A stretch of DNA of 5,512 bases from Phycisphaerales bacterium (GCA_012031455.1 JAAUTM010000127.1:1-5512); one strand, 5' to 3'; positions 1 through 5,512 are shown, counted from the stretch's first letter. Notes: a model not told the origin generated them from the sequence alone. Program-made: numbers and translations.

Positions 1-37
1 GGTGGGTCCGCTCGATGACTCGCTTGACCCACCCTAC
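1..37. repeat. GC-rich hairpin repeat, copy 1
   Basis: First of two 37-bp copies that match at 35 of 37 positions; the only differences are at positions 15-16 (AT here, CG in copy 2). The ends are inverted repeats, GGTGGGTC (1-8) and GACCCACC (26-33), so the unit can fold as a hairpin, and it ends in CCTAC. It starts at the first base of the window, so it may extend further left. It resembles the GGTGGGTC/GACCCACC class of short intergenic palindromes scattered through many bacterial genomes; that comparison is from memory. Confidence 0.8.
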
Positions 38-64
38 CTGCTTTTGACACTCCCGTTAAATCAT

Positions 65-101
65 GGTGGGTCCGCTCGCGGACTCGCTTGACCCACCCTA
101 C
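65..101. repeat. GC-rich hairpin repeat, copy 2
   Basis: Second copy, offset by 64 bp from the first and separated from it by 27 bp of unrelated sequence. Outer arms GGTGGGTC (65-72) and GACCCACC (90-97) pair perfectly. This copy also has an alternative inner stem GTCCGC (70-75) with GCGGAC (78-83), which copy 1 lacks because of its two changed bases. It lies 38 bp downstream of the leuA stop codon, so it could stabilise or end the leuA transcript, although no T-run follows it on the minus strand. Confidence 0.8.
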
Positions 102-139
102 TGCACTCGGCCACTTCTTTCTTTCGATCATTCCATGCA

Positions 140-1681
140 TCATTCATCCACACTTCGAATGCGGTTGATCGCTGCCACATATGCACGGGCTGCTGCCTCG
201 AGAATATCGGTGGAAAGGCCACGGCCACGCACCAGTTTGTCACGATGGCGGACCTCGATGCTCACCTCGCCCTGGGCTTCCTTACCGGCAGTGACCGCAC
301 GGGTCTGGTAGTCGGTCAGTTCCACACACACACCGGTGATGCGCTGTATCGCTGAGTACAGGGCATCGACCGGGCCATCGCCGGTGGCAGCATCCATTTT
401 CTCGGTTCCTGCCGAGTCGCGCATCACCACCGTGGCCGTGGCGATGACATTGGTGCCACTGTTCACCTGAAACCGCACCAGTTCCCACAGTTGCCGCTGG
501 TTCTGCATCAACTGGTCGGCAATGGCTTCGACATCCTCGTCGTAAACATTTTTCTTCTTGTCTGCAAGGGCCTTGAACTGCTCAAACGCCTGCTCGATCT
601 GAGGGTCGCTCAAAGCAAAACCCAGGTGTTGCACGCGTTCCTTGAAAGCATGTCGGCCTGAGTGTTTCCCGAGTACCAGTTTGCTTTCGGGGATGCCCAC
701 ATCCTGCGGGTCCATGATTTCATAGGTTTTGCGATCCTTGAGCATGCCATCCTGATGGATGCCTGACTCATGGGCAAAGGCGTTGTCGCCGACGATGGCC
801 TTGTTGCGAGGGACATTCTGCCCGGTGAAGGAAGCCACCATCCGCGCCATGGGGTACAGCCGTTTGGCATTGACGTTGGTGGTGAAACCGGCAAAGTAAT
901 CAGCGCGGGTGCGCAGGGCCATGACGATTTCTTCGAGGGCTGCGTTGCCCGCCCGTTCGCCGATGCCGGTGATGGTGCATTCAACCTGCCTGGCACCGTT
1001 CCTGACCGCAGCCAGTGAATTGGCAACCGCCAAACCCAGGTCGTTATGACAGTGAGCTGACAAAATGATGCCCTTTTGATCGAGCATGGGGAGCTTTTCG
1101 CGGACATATTTGAAGATATGGCCATATTCCTCGGGGGTGGCGTAGCCCACGGTATCGGGGATGTTCACCGTGGTTGCACCGGCTTCGACGACGGCCTTGG
1201 TGATGTCCACCAATACATCCAGTTCGGTGCGGGAACCATCTTCGGGGCTGAATTCGATGTCATTGGTGTAAGTGCGGGCCTGTTTCACCGCCTTGACGCT
1301 GATGTCGATGATCTCATCGCTGCTTTTGCGGAGTTTATGTTCCCGGTGAATCTTGCTGGTGGCGCAGAACACATGAATGCGCGGTTTTTTGGCGAATTTC
1401 ACCGCTTCGCCAGCCCTTTGAATGTCACGTTCCACGGCCCGTGCCAGCCCGGCCACGATGCTGTTTTTCACTTCCCTGGCAATGGCGGATACGGCATCAA
1501 AATCACCCTGACTGGTGATGGGGAAGCCCGCTTCGATCACATCCACGCCCATGGCATCGAGGTTGCGGGCAATTTCCAGCTTTTCCTGAAAGTGCAGGGT
1601 GCAGCCGGGCGATTGCTCGCCGTCGCGCAAGGTGGTGTCGAAGATGCGGATGTGCTGAGTTGGATTGGCATGCGTATTCAT
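140..1681 (-). CDS. leuA: 2-isopropylmalate synthase
   Basis: Catalyses the first committed step of leucine synthesis: condensation of acetyl-CoA with 2-oxoisovalerate to 2-isopropylmalate, in the cytoplasm. The 513-residue product is close to the family's usual length. The N-terminal TIM barrel carries the DTTLRDGEQ signature (residues 15-23); the expected metal ligands are Asp20, His210 and His212 (HCHND) and Asn246 (GERAGN). [11 protein letters not shown] (302-312) lies in the linker region. From about residue 400 comes the C-terminal allosteric domain that binds leucine in this family ([25 protein letters not shown]), so the enzyme is probably leucine-inhibited. I chose ATG 1681 because AAGGA (1689-1693) sits 7 nt before it; a TTG in frame at 1708 would add nine residues but has no visible ribosome site. 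The gene contains no CTA leucine codon. Upstream is a leader-peptide attenuator. No leuB, leuC or leuD is visible. Confidence 0.97.
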   Translation of the reverse strand: MNTHANPTQHIRIFDTTLRDGEQSPGCTLHFQEKLEIARNLDAMGVDVIEAGFPITSQGDFDAVSAIAREVKNSIVAGLARAVERDIQRAGEAVKFAKKPRIHVFCATSKIHREHKLRKSSDEIIDISVKAVKQARTYTNDIEFSPEDGSRTELDVLVDITKAVVEAGATTVNIPDTVGYATPEEYGHIFKYVREKLPMLDQKGIILSAHCHNDLGLAVANSLAAVRNGARQVECTITGIGERAGNAALEEIVMALRTRADYFAGFTTNVNAKRLYPMARMVASFTGQNVPRNKAIVGDNAFAHESGIHQDGMLKDRKTYEIMDPQDVGIPESKLVLGKHSGRHAFKERVQHLGFALSDPQIEQAFEQFKALADKKKNVYDEDVEAIADQLMQNQRQLWELVRFQVNSGTNVIATATVVMRDSAGTEKMDAATGDGPVDALYSAIQRITGVCVELTDYQTRAVTAGKEAQGEVSIEVRHRDKLVRGRGLSTDILEAAARAYVAAINRIRSVDE

Positions 1682-1688
1682 CGTTAAT

Positions 1689-1693
1689 TCCTT
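1689..1693 (-). promoter_or_regulatory. leuA Shine-Dalgarno
   Basis: AAGGA on the minus strand, 7 nt before the ATG at 1681. It decides the start: the alternative TTG at 1708 would place this motif inside the coding region. Confidence 0.75.
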
Positions 1694-1737
1694 GGTGCTG
1701 GAAATCAATTTAACACAGAGGACTTTGAATGTTTGTG

Positions 1738-1778
1738 GAAATAAACAAATAACCCTGTCGGGATAGGTCCGGACAGGG
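1738..1778 (-). terminator. leuA attenuator terminator hairpin
   Basis: On the minus strand CCCTGTC (1778-1772) pairs with GACAGGG (1759-1753): a 7-bp GC-rich stem, then a C-C mismatch, two more G-C pairs and a 6-nt loop. It is followed at once by the T-rich run TTATTTGTTTATTT (1752-1739). It lies between the leader peptide and leuA, 58 nt before the leuA ATG, so it fits an intrinsic terminator that must be bypassed for leuA to be transcribed. The T-run is interrupted by A and G, so it may be leaky. Confidence 0.75.
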
Positions 1779-1853
1779 CCGCGTCAAGTCATGGGGATAC
1801 TTACGGGGAGGACCTATCCGGCTCGTAGGAATAGCGATAGCCGTGCTAGCCGG
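1753..1853 (-). promoter_or_regulatory. Leucine attenuator: alternative RNA structures
   Basis: Three helices can be drawn on the minus-strand transcript. Helix A, inside the leader coding region: CCGGCT (1853-1848) with AGCCGG (1823-1818). Helix B, antiterminator: GGATAGGTCC (1819-1810) with GGACCTATCC (1770-1761), ten perfect pairs. Helix C, terminator: 1778-1772 with 1759-1753. A and B share two bases; B uses the loop and upper stem of C. The leader stop codon TAG (1816-1814) is inside the 5' strand of B. A ribosome reaching the stop would cover that strand and let C form; one stalled at the earlier CTA codons leaves it free to form B. This is inference from base pairing and the known logic of amino-acid attenuators. 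A caveat is that B does not include the lower 7-bp stem of C, so the exclusion may be kinetic or steric. Confidence 0.75.
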
Positions 1854-1894
1854 GCATCAAGGTTCACAGTCGGGATGGTCGCATTCAACTTCAT
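1814..1894 (-). CDS. Leucine leader peptide of the leuA attenuator
   Basis: A 26-codon reading frame from ATG 1894 to TAG 1814. Six of its residues are leucine, and the segment LARLSLFL (16-23) has leucine at 16, 19, 21 and 23, all four encoded by CTA (1849-1847, 1840-1838, 1834-1832, 1828-1826). The downstream leuA gene of 513 codons uses CTA nowhere, so CTA is probably rare here and a sensitive stall codon. A stop codon (TAG) lies directly before the ATG, so the frame cannot start earlier. No Shine-Dalgarno is visible; the promoter predicts a transcript starting about 2 nt before the ATG, so translation is probably leaderless. The peptide itself is likely just a by-product of leucyl-tRNA sensing. 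I gave no symbol, although leuL is the name used for such leaders in enterobacteria. Confidence 0.8.
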   Translation of the reverse strand: MKLNATIPTVNLDARLARLSLFLRAG

Positions 1895-1902
1895 CTAAGG
1901 AA

Positions 1903-1931
1903 ATGATATCGGCGGTCAGAAGGCTGGTCAA
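1903..1931 (-). promoter_or_regulatory. Sigma70-like promoter of leader peptide and leuA
   Basis: On the minus strand the -35 box TTGACC (1931-1926) and the -10 box TATCAT (1908-1903) each match the consensus at 5 of 6 positions and are separated by exactly 17 bp. The predicted start point is A at 1896 (or the A of the ATG at 1894). That would place the leader-peptide start codon at or within 2 nt of the RNA 5' end. Confidence 0.7.
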
Positions 1932-2076
1932 TTCATTATTTGAGGTGTTGTTGCGATTGAATTAGCGAATTTCTCACAGTTTGTCTTACCCCGTTTATCT
2001 TTTCATGGACGCAGGCTGGATCATCGGGTATGAATTACCTATGGTGTGGGATAAATACGGGTCGTGAGGGTGTAAT
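1932..2076. other. Divergent intergenic region leuA/clpS, no gene seen
   Basis: AT-richer stretch between the leuA promoter and the putative clpS promoter. I see no convincing reading frame and no T-box, tRNA-like or recognised riboswitch motif. GAATT occurs twice around AGC (1959-1971), a weak repeat that may be chance. Confidence 0.4.
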
Positions 2077-2085
2077 TGATAATAT
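2077..2085 (+). promoter_or_regulatory. Possible extended -10 promoter for clpS
   Basis: TG, one base, then TAATAT (2080-2085) fits an extended -10 element. No good -35 box lies 16-18 bp upstream. A start near 2092 would leave a 5' leader of about 15 nt, just enough to hold the ribosome site. The call rests on a short motif in AT-rich sequence and is weak. Confidence 0.35.
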
Positions 2086-2093
2086 TGGACCAG

Positions 2094-2101
2094 AAGGGGA
2101 G
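2094..2101 (+). promoter_or_regulatory. clpS Shine-Dalgarno
   Basis: AAGGGGAG ends 5 nt before the ATG at 2107. It is a strong purine-rich ribosome site and supports this start codon, and therefore the long N-terminal tail of ClpS. Confidence 0.7.
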
Positions 2102-2106
2102 AAATT

Positions 2107-2454
2107 ATGAGTGAATCGGCCCCCAAGCCGACGCAGGCTCCAGCACAGGCACCTGCCCCGGTGACATCAACGGTATCGCCCAGCAAGACACCGGCCCCCA
2201 CGCGGCCGACCCCTCGTCATTTGCCGCGATGGAAAGTCCTTTTACACAACGATGATGTCAACGACATCCTGTTCATCGTGCTCACGGTGCAGGACATCGT
2301 TCACCTGAATCAGAAGGATGCAACCCTGCGCACCATCGAGGCTCATCGCACCGGGGTATCGCTGCTGCTCACCACCCATCAGGAACTGGCTGAGCTTTAT
2401 CAGCAGCAGTTCACCAGTAAAAATGTTACGGTGACCATCGAACCCGAAGAATGA
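2107..2454 (+). CDS. clpS: ClpS adaptor for the Clp protease
   Basis: ClpS delivers proteins bearing N-degrons to the ClpAP or ClpCP protease in the cytoplasm. The product has 115 residues. Residues 1-38 are a low-complexity tail rich in Pro, Ala, Thr and Ser, probably disordered. The ClpS fold follows: WKVLLHNDD at 42-50, then EAHRTG at 78-83. Against E. coli ClpS recalled from memory, Asn48, Asp49 and His80 line up with Asn34, Asp35 and His66 of the N-end residue pocket at identical spacing, so binding is probably kept. Pocket-edge residues differ: Met40 becomes Ile54 and Met62 becomes Thr76. The stretch after His80 is about six residues shorter than in E. coli. clpA or clpC is not adjacent. 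It is divergent from leuA and convergent with the ribokinase gene, so probably transcribed alone. Confidence 0.88.
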   Translation: MSESAPKPTQAPAQAPAPVTSTVSPSKTPAPTRPTPRHLPRWKVLLHNDDVNDILFIVLTVQDIVHLNQKDATLRTIEAHRTGVSLLLTTHQELAELYQQQFTSKNVTVTIEPEE

Positions 2455-2574
2455 CAAAATAGGCTATTAAAAATTATCTCCCTCAATGAGCGTCGGAGTA
2501 CTCGCATTGGTTGTTATAAGGGTGTGGGCGGGGCTGCTTCAGAACCACTTTTTATAGCCTTCCTTTCGTTCTTC

Positions 2575-2647
2575 GGCCCTCACCCGGCCTCGCCCCGGAG
2601 GGACTCGGCCACCCTCTCCCAAGGGAAGAGGGGGTTTTAAGAGGGCC
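2575..2647. repeat. Palindromic intergenic repeat element with terminal inverted repeats
   Basis: A 73-bp GC-rich block bounded by GGCCCTC (2575-2581) and its exact complement GAGGGCC (2641-2647). Inside are GGCCTCG...CTCGGCC-type symmetry (about 2586-2610) and the hairpin CCCTCTCCC (2612-2620) with GGGAAGAGGG (2623-2632). AAGAGGG occurs twice (2626-2632 and 2639-2645). It resembles the CCCTCACCC...CCCTCTCCC...GGGAGAGGG repeats dispersed in many bacterial genomes (from memory), which also yield spurious Gly/Arg-rich translations. It fills the gap between two convergent genes, as such elements often do. I see no transposase. Confidence 0.7.
2612..2638 (+). terminator. Possible clpS terminator inside the repeat
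   Basis: CCCTCTCCC/GGGAAGAGGG forms a strong stem with one bulged A and a tight loop, followed on the plus strand by GG and TTTT (2635-2638). It is 158 bp after the clpS stop. The T-run is short, so efficiency is uncertain; no matching T-run serves the minus-strand ribokinase gene. Confidence 0.45.
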
Positions 2648-2657
2648 CACTGTAATT

Positions 2658-3545
2658 TCATCCATTGACAAAAGACTTGACTTCCATCTTGCGGGGAATG
2701 GAATCCATGGCTCCCGGTTTGGTCACACATAATGCGGATGCCTGACAGGCCACTCGCAAGCTGGTATTGACATTCATCCCTTTGCCACGGCAAGCCAGGT
2801 AATAGCCGATGAACGTATCTCCCGCAGCCGTAGTGTCGATGGCCCGCACCTTGACCGCTGGTACTTCATGCTTCTCCTGCAGAGATTGATACCTCACACC
2901 TTGTTCACCCAATGTCAGAATGATCTCGGCTTTGGGGTAGCGATGGTGCAGTTCCTTGATGATGTCCGCAGGAGACTCACGTCGAGTTAATGCCGCACCT
3001 TCAGTCTCGTTGAGCACCAGCAGATTGACCAGTTCCAGGGGGTAGTTCATCACCTCCGCGCCCATCGGTGCCGGGTTGAAACAGATTGACATCCCCCGCT
3101 TGTTCCCCACCCGCATGATGTGATCGACACGGTTGATTTCGTTTTGCAGCAGCAAGACATCCCCGCTGCTGAAGTGTTCGATCGTGTACTGCGCCTGCAC
3201 ATCCGTGATCTTGCGATTGGCCCCGGCAAAGAGCACGATGCTGTTTTGTCCGCGTGTATCAACCTGAATCATCGCCTGCCCGGTGGGGTCCTCCCCCACT
3301 TCCAGATACTTCACATCCACCCCTTCATTCCCCAGTTTTTCCAGCAGCCAGCGTCCATCGTTACCCACACGCCCCGCGTGAAAAACCTTCACCCCTGCCC
3401 GTGCCAGAGCCACCGACTGATTGGCGCCTTTGCCCCCGGCATGGGTCTTGCGTTGGTAGCTGCTGATCGTCTCCCCCGGCCTGACGATGTGTTCCACCTG
3501 AAATACCACATCCATGTTCACCGAACCAAAATTAAGCACCTGCAT
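2658..3545 (-). CDS. rbsK: Ribokinase, PfkB-family sugar kinase
   Basis: Phosphorylates D-ribose to ribose 5-phosphate with ATP, feeding the pentose phosphate pathway; cytoplasmic. The 295-residue protein is close to E. coli RbsK in length (309). Motifs in order: GSVNMD (7-12) with the sugar-binding Asp12; RPGET (22-26); GGKGANQ (37-43), the first PfkB signature; Glu136 in LLQNE, matching the ribose-contacting Glu143 of E. coli; NPAP (157-160); NETE (179-182); TLGEQG; and DTTAAGD (237-243), the second signature with catalytic base Asp243. Ribokinase-specific residues are all present, so ribose is the most likely substrate, though close PfkB kinases of other sugars or nucleosides cannot be excluded. 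Start ATG 3545 has GGAG 7-8 nt upstream. It follows feoB by 116 bp on the same strand. No ribose transporter, rbsD or regulator gene is in view. Confidence 0.85.
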   Translation of the reverse strand: MQVLNFGSVNMDVVFQVEHIVRPGETISSYQRKTHAGGKGANQSVALARAGVKVFHAGRVGNDGRWLLEKLGNEGVDVKYLEVGEDPTGQAMIQVDTRGQNSIVLFAGANRKITDVQAQYTIEHFSSGDVLLLQNEINRVDHIMRVGNKRGMSICFNPAPMGAEVMNYPLELVNLLVLNETEGAALTRRESPADIIKELHHRYPKAEIILTLGEQGVRYQSLQEKHEVPAVKVRAIDTTAAGDTFIGYYLACRGKGMNVNTSLRVACQASALCVTKPGAMDSIPRKMEVKSFVNG

Positions 3546-3554
3546 GGGTTGGCT

Positions 3555-3593
3555 CCGGGTTGTAAAACCATTGTAAAGGCAACTTTAACCCGG
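3555..3593 (-). promoter_or_regulatory. Inverted repeat and possible promoter upstream of rbsK
   Basis: CCGGGTT (3555-3561) and AACCCGG (3587-3593) are exact inverted repeats 25 bp apart. Between them, on the minus strand, is TACAAT (3575-3570), a 5-of-6 match to a -10 box, but no good -35 lies 16-18 bp upstream. One arm ends at the rbsK Shine-Dalgarno (GGAG, 3555-3552). The repeat could be an operator or an RNA stem affecting translation. Weak; a 7-bp repeat at this spacing can arise by chance. Confidence 0.3.
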
Positions 3594-3661
3594 CATGCCA
3601 GAAGTCGCAAAAGTGATAACCCGCCCATGAAGTTTTCGGCCATGCTGTTTATGCAAGCTCA

Positions 3662-5512
3662 TCATGCAATCCCAGCCAAATGCAAGCCTTGATACGCCAC
3701 CAAAGCTGCACCGTAAGCCAGCACTGTCATGTAGGCGAACTGGAACGCAGGCCACTTCCATGACCCGGTTTCCCGCTTTACGATTGCCAGCGTGGAAATA
3801 CACTGCATCGCCAGCACGTAAAACACCAGAATCGACACCCCCGTGGCCATGGTGAACACTGGTGTGCCATCGGCTCGCTGGGCGCTTTGCAGGGTGGCAT
3901 ACAAACCTTGCGGGTCTTCATCCACCGCATCAGCGCCGACGCCATACACAATCGCCAGCGTGGACACAAAAACTTCCCGTGCTGCAAACGAACTCAATAT
4001 GCCGATGCCGATCTGCCAGTCGTAGCCAATGGGGGCGATCACCGGCTCAATCAAGTGTCCCAGTCGCCCAGCCACCGAATTGGCCAGCGTGTGCTGGGCT
4101 GCGAGCTTGTCCGCTTGCGCGTGTAACGCCTGAGCTTCATCGGTTTGCCCCGCCATCTCAAGGGTCTGAGCCTGCATCGAAATCGCCACCGCAGTGACTG
4201 GCGGATCGCTCTTGGGGTAATTCGCCAAGGCCCACAGAATCACCGAGGCAATCAAAATGACCGTGCCAGCCTGTTTCACAAACACCAGCGCCCGGTCCAG
4301 CATCACCAAAAACGCACTCCGCAGGCTCGGCATCTTGTAACTGGGTAATTCCAGTACCAGTGGACGAGTCTCGCCCTTGAGCAGCGTCTTCTTAAACACA
4401 AACCCCATCGCCAATGCGGCCACGATCCCCAGCACATACGCCCCGGTGAACAGCAAGGAACCCGTCAGCGGCTGCTGCGGGAAGATAAGTGCCACCACCA
4501 TCGCATAGACAGGGATACGGGCTGCACAGGTCATCAGCGGCAGAATCATGATCGTCACCATGCGATCACGATGATCTTCAATTCCCCGTGCTGCCATGAT
4601 GGCTGGAACCGCACAGGCATGGGCCGAGAGCATCGGCACAAAAGCTTTACCGGGCAGCCCCACGCTGCGCATGAGTTTGTCCATCACGAACGCCGCCCTC
4701 GCCAGATAGCCCGTGTCTTCTAAAAGCGATAAAAAGAAAAACAGGATGCATATTTGCGGGAGGAAGATCAGCACGCCCCCCACTCCGCCGATGATGCCAT
4801 CCACCAGCAATGACTTCACATCATTGGCCACGATCGTCTGCAAGGCACCTTCGGGAATCGCTGCAGCCAGAGCATCCATCCACGAGCCTACGTTGCCACC
4901 GGCAAAAGCAAACAGCCCATCGATGCTGTCCATCGGGTACTGCGCGATCCAGTAAATCATCGCAAACACTGCGAACATCACCATCGTGAAAGCCAGCACC
5001 CCTACCACCGGGTGTGTCAGAAAGCGATCCACTGCTTCAGTTTTGCGCCCATGAGTCATGCGGGGCGAACCGATCACCCTGCTTCCGATTCCCTCAGCCC
5101 AGTCATAACGAGCCTGAAACGGGCAACCCCCGCAGGTCGAACAGCTATGCAGCGGGGCTGGCTTGGGCGCATTCACAACGCCTACCAAACTGGCCATGGC
5201 CTTGCGTAAATCTTCAATCCCGCTGCCACTGCGGGCCGACACCGGGATCACCTCACAACCCAGTTCCCGGGCCAGTGCGGGGACATCGATTTTGATGTGA
5301 TCCCGATGCGCCAAGTCCATCATGTTCAGGGCTGCCACCGTGGGCAAACCTAAGTCAATGACCTGGCTGGCAAGAAACAAATTGCGTTCAAGGTTGGTGG
5401 CATCCAGCAGCAGCACGATGGGCTTGTCGTTCGCTTGCGCCCAGCGTTCCAGCAACTCGGTCAAAGCGCCCGCCATTGAATTACGGCGTCCCAGTTCATC
5501 TGCCCAATCCTG
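3662..5512 (-). CDS. feoB: Ferrous iron transporter FeoB (N-terminus outside window)
   Basis: GTP-dependent Fe(II) importer of the inner membrane. 616 residues are visible to the TGA at 3662; the frame is open at the window edge, so roughly the first 130-170 residues, including the G1 P-loop, G2 and G3, lie beyond 5512. Visible are DATNLERNL, the G4 motif NMMD (codons 5326-5315) and the G5-like SARSGSG, then a linker containing CSTCGGC (5143-5123), which I do not know from E. coli FeoB. The membrane part follows with about eight hydrophobic segments. It includes the first gate region LPGKAFVPML...CAVP (about 4600-4660), where E. coli has GCNVP, and MTCAARIPVYAM. A helical hydrophilic insert of about 50 residues (coded around 4060-4220) precedes EPVIAPIGYDWQIGIG and SSFAAREVFVSTL. 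The tail RETGSWKWP plus a final helix is typical of the family. No feoA or feoC is seen downstream; feoA may lie upstream. Confidence 0.95.
   Translation of the reverse strand, partial: QDWADELGRRNSMAGALTELLERWAQANDKPIVLLLDATNLERNLFLASQVIDLGLPTVAALNMMDLAHRDHIKIDVPALARELGCEVIPVSARSGSGIEDLRKAMASLVGVVNAPKPAPLHSCSTCGGCPFQARYDWAEGIGSRVIGSPRMTHGRKTEAVDRFLTHPVVGVLAFTMVMFAVFAMIYWIAQYPMDSIDGLFAFAGGNVGSWMDALAAAIPEGALQTIVANDVKSLLVDGIIGGVGGVLIFLPQICILFFFLSLLEDTGYLARAAFVMDKLMRSVGLPGKAFVPMLSAHACAVPAIMAARGIEDHRDRMVTIMILPLMTCAARIPVYAMVVALIFPQQPLTGSLLFTGAYVLGIVAALAMGFVFKKTLLKGETRPLVLELPSYKMPSLRSAFLVMLDRALVFVKQAGTVILIASVILWALANYPKSDPPVTAVAISMQAQTLEMAGQTDEAQALHAQADKLAAQHTLANSVAGRLGHLIEPVIAPIGYDWQIGIGILSSFAAREVFVSTLAIVYGVGADAVDEDPQGLYATLQSAQRADGTPVFTMATGVSILVFYVLAMQCISTLAIVKRETGSWKWPAFQFAYMTVLAYGAALVAYQGLHLAGIA

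Noticed and set aside
1076..1687. A 203-codon open frame on the plus strand opposite leuA
   Set aside because: It lies wholly antisense to strongly conserved leuA codons, has no recognisable domain and no ribosome site that stands out. It is a by-product of leuA codon composition.
1681..1708. TTG start at 1708 giving LeuA nine more N-terminal residues
   Set aside because: AAGGA sits 7 nt before ATG 1681, while nothing like a ribosome site precedes the TTG; family homology begins after the ATG.
1784..1792. Second mini-frame ATG-ACT-TGA between leader peptide and terminator
   Set aside because: Two sense codons without a ribosome site; expected by chance.
1700..1900. T-box riboswitch upstream of leuA
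   Set aside because: No AGGGTGGNACC T-box sequence or specifier stem is seen on the minus strand; the leader peptide with CTA codons explains the terminator better.
2458..2468. AATAGGCTATT inverted repeat right after the clpS stop as a terminator
   Set aside because: The stem is 5 bp and AT-rich with a one-base centre and no T-run on the plus strand; too weak to call.
2539..2793. 84-codon minus-strand frame across the intergenic repeat and the end of rbsK
   Set aside because: Its Gly/Arg-rich part is the translated repeat element and the rest overlaps rbsK out of frame; typical spurious repeat-derived frame.
1..5512. CRISPR array, tRNA or rRNA gene, phage or toxin-antitoxin module
   Set aside because: No regularly spaced repeat series, cloverleaf-like sequence, integrase, transposase or small gene pair could be found; the genes present are housekeeping functions.

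Overview
The window looks like ordinary core-metabolism chromosome of a Gram-negative-type bacterium, most likely a planctomycete. That placement is an inference from three things: the ClpS variant (HNDDVND core, shortened C-terminal half), the FeoB type (CAVP gate, RETGSW C-terminal region), and two families of GC-rich palindromic repeats. It rests on family resemblance only and is moderately secure. Four protein genes are clear: leuA (minus), clpS (plus), a ribokinase gene (minus), and the C-terminal four-fifths of feoB (minus, running off the right edge).

Layout. Positions 1-139 hold two near-identical 37-bp hairpin repeats just downstream of leuA. leuA (2-isopropylmalate synthase) fills 140-1681. 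The 425 bp between leuA and clpS holds the most interesting structure. On the minus strand there is a sigma70-like promoter (TTGACC, 17 bp, TATCAT) and, about 2 nt after its predicted start point, an ATG opening a 26-codon leader peptide with four CTA leucine codons near its end. The leader stop codon lies inside a 10-nt sequence that is perfectly complementary to the upper part of a terminator-like hairpin in front of leuA. This is the layout of a ribosome-mediated leucine attenuator, apparently driven by a leaderless mRNA.

clpS (2107-2454) is divergent from leuA, encodes a Clp protease adaptor with a Pro/Ala-rich N-terminal tail, and has its own Shine-Dalgarno. Between clpS and the convergent ribokinase gene lies a 73-bp repeat with 7-bp terminal inverted repeats; its internal hairpin followed by TTTT may terminate clpS. 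The ribokinase gene (2658-3545) follows feoB on the same strand after a 116-bp gap that holds an inverted repeat around its start region. FeoB (ferrous iron transporter) shows the second half of its GTPase domain, a cysteine cluster C-x2-C-x2-C in the linker before the membrane part, and the full membrane domain. Its P-loop lies beyond position 5512.

How the genes work together: leucine synthesis, N-degron proteolysis, ribose use and iron uptake are separate processes, and I see no single new pathway. The system worth following is the attenuator controlling leuA.
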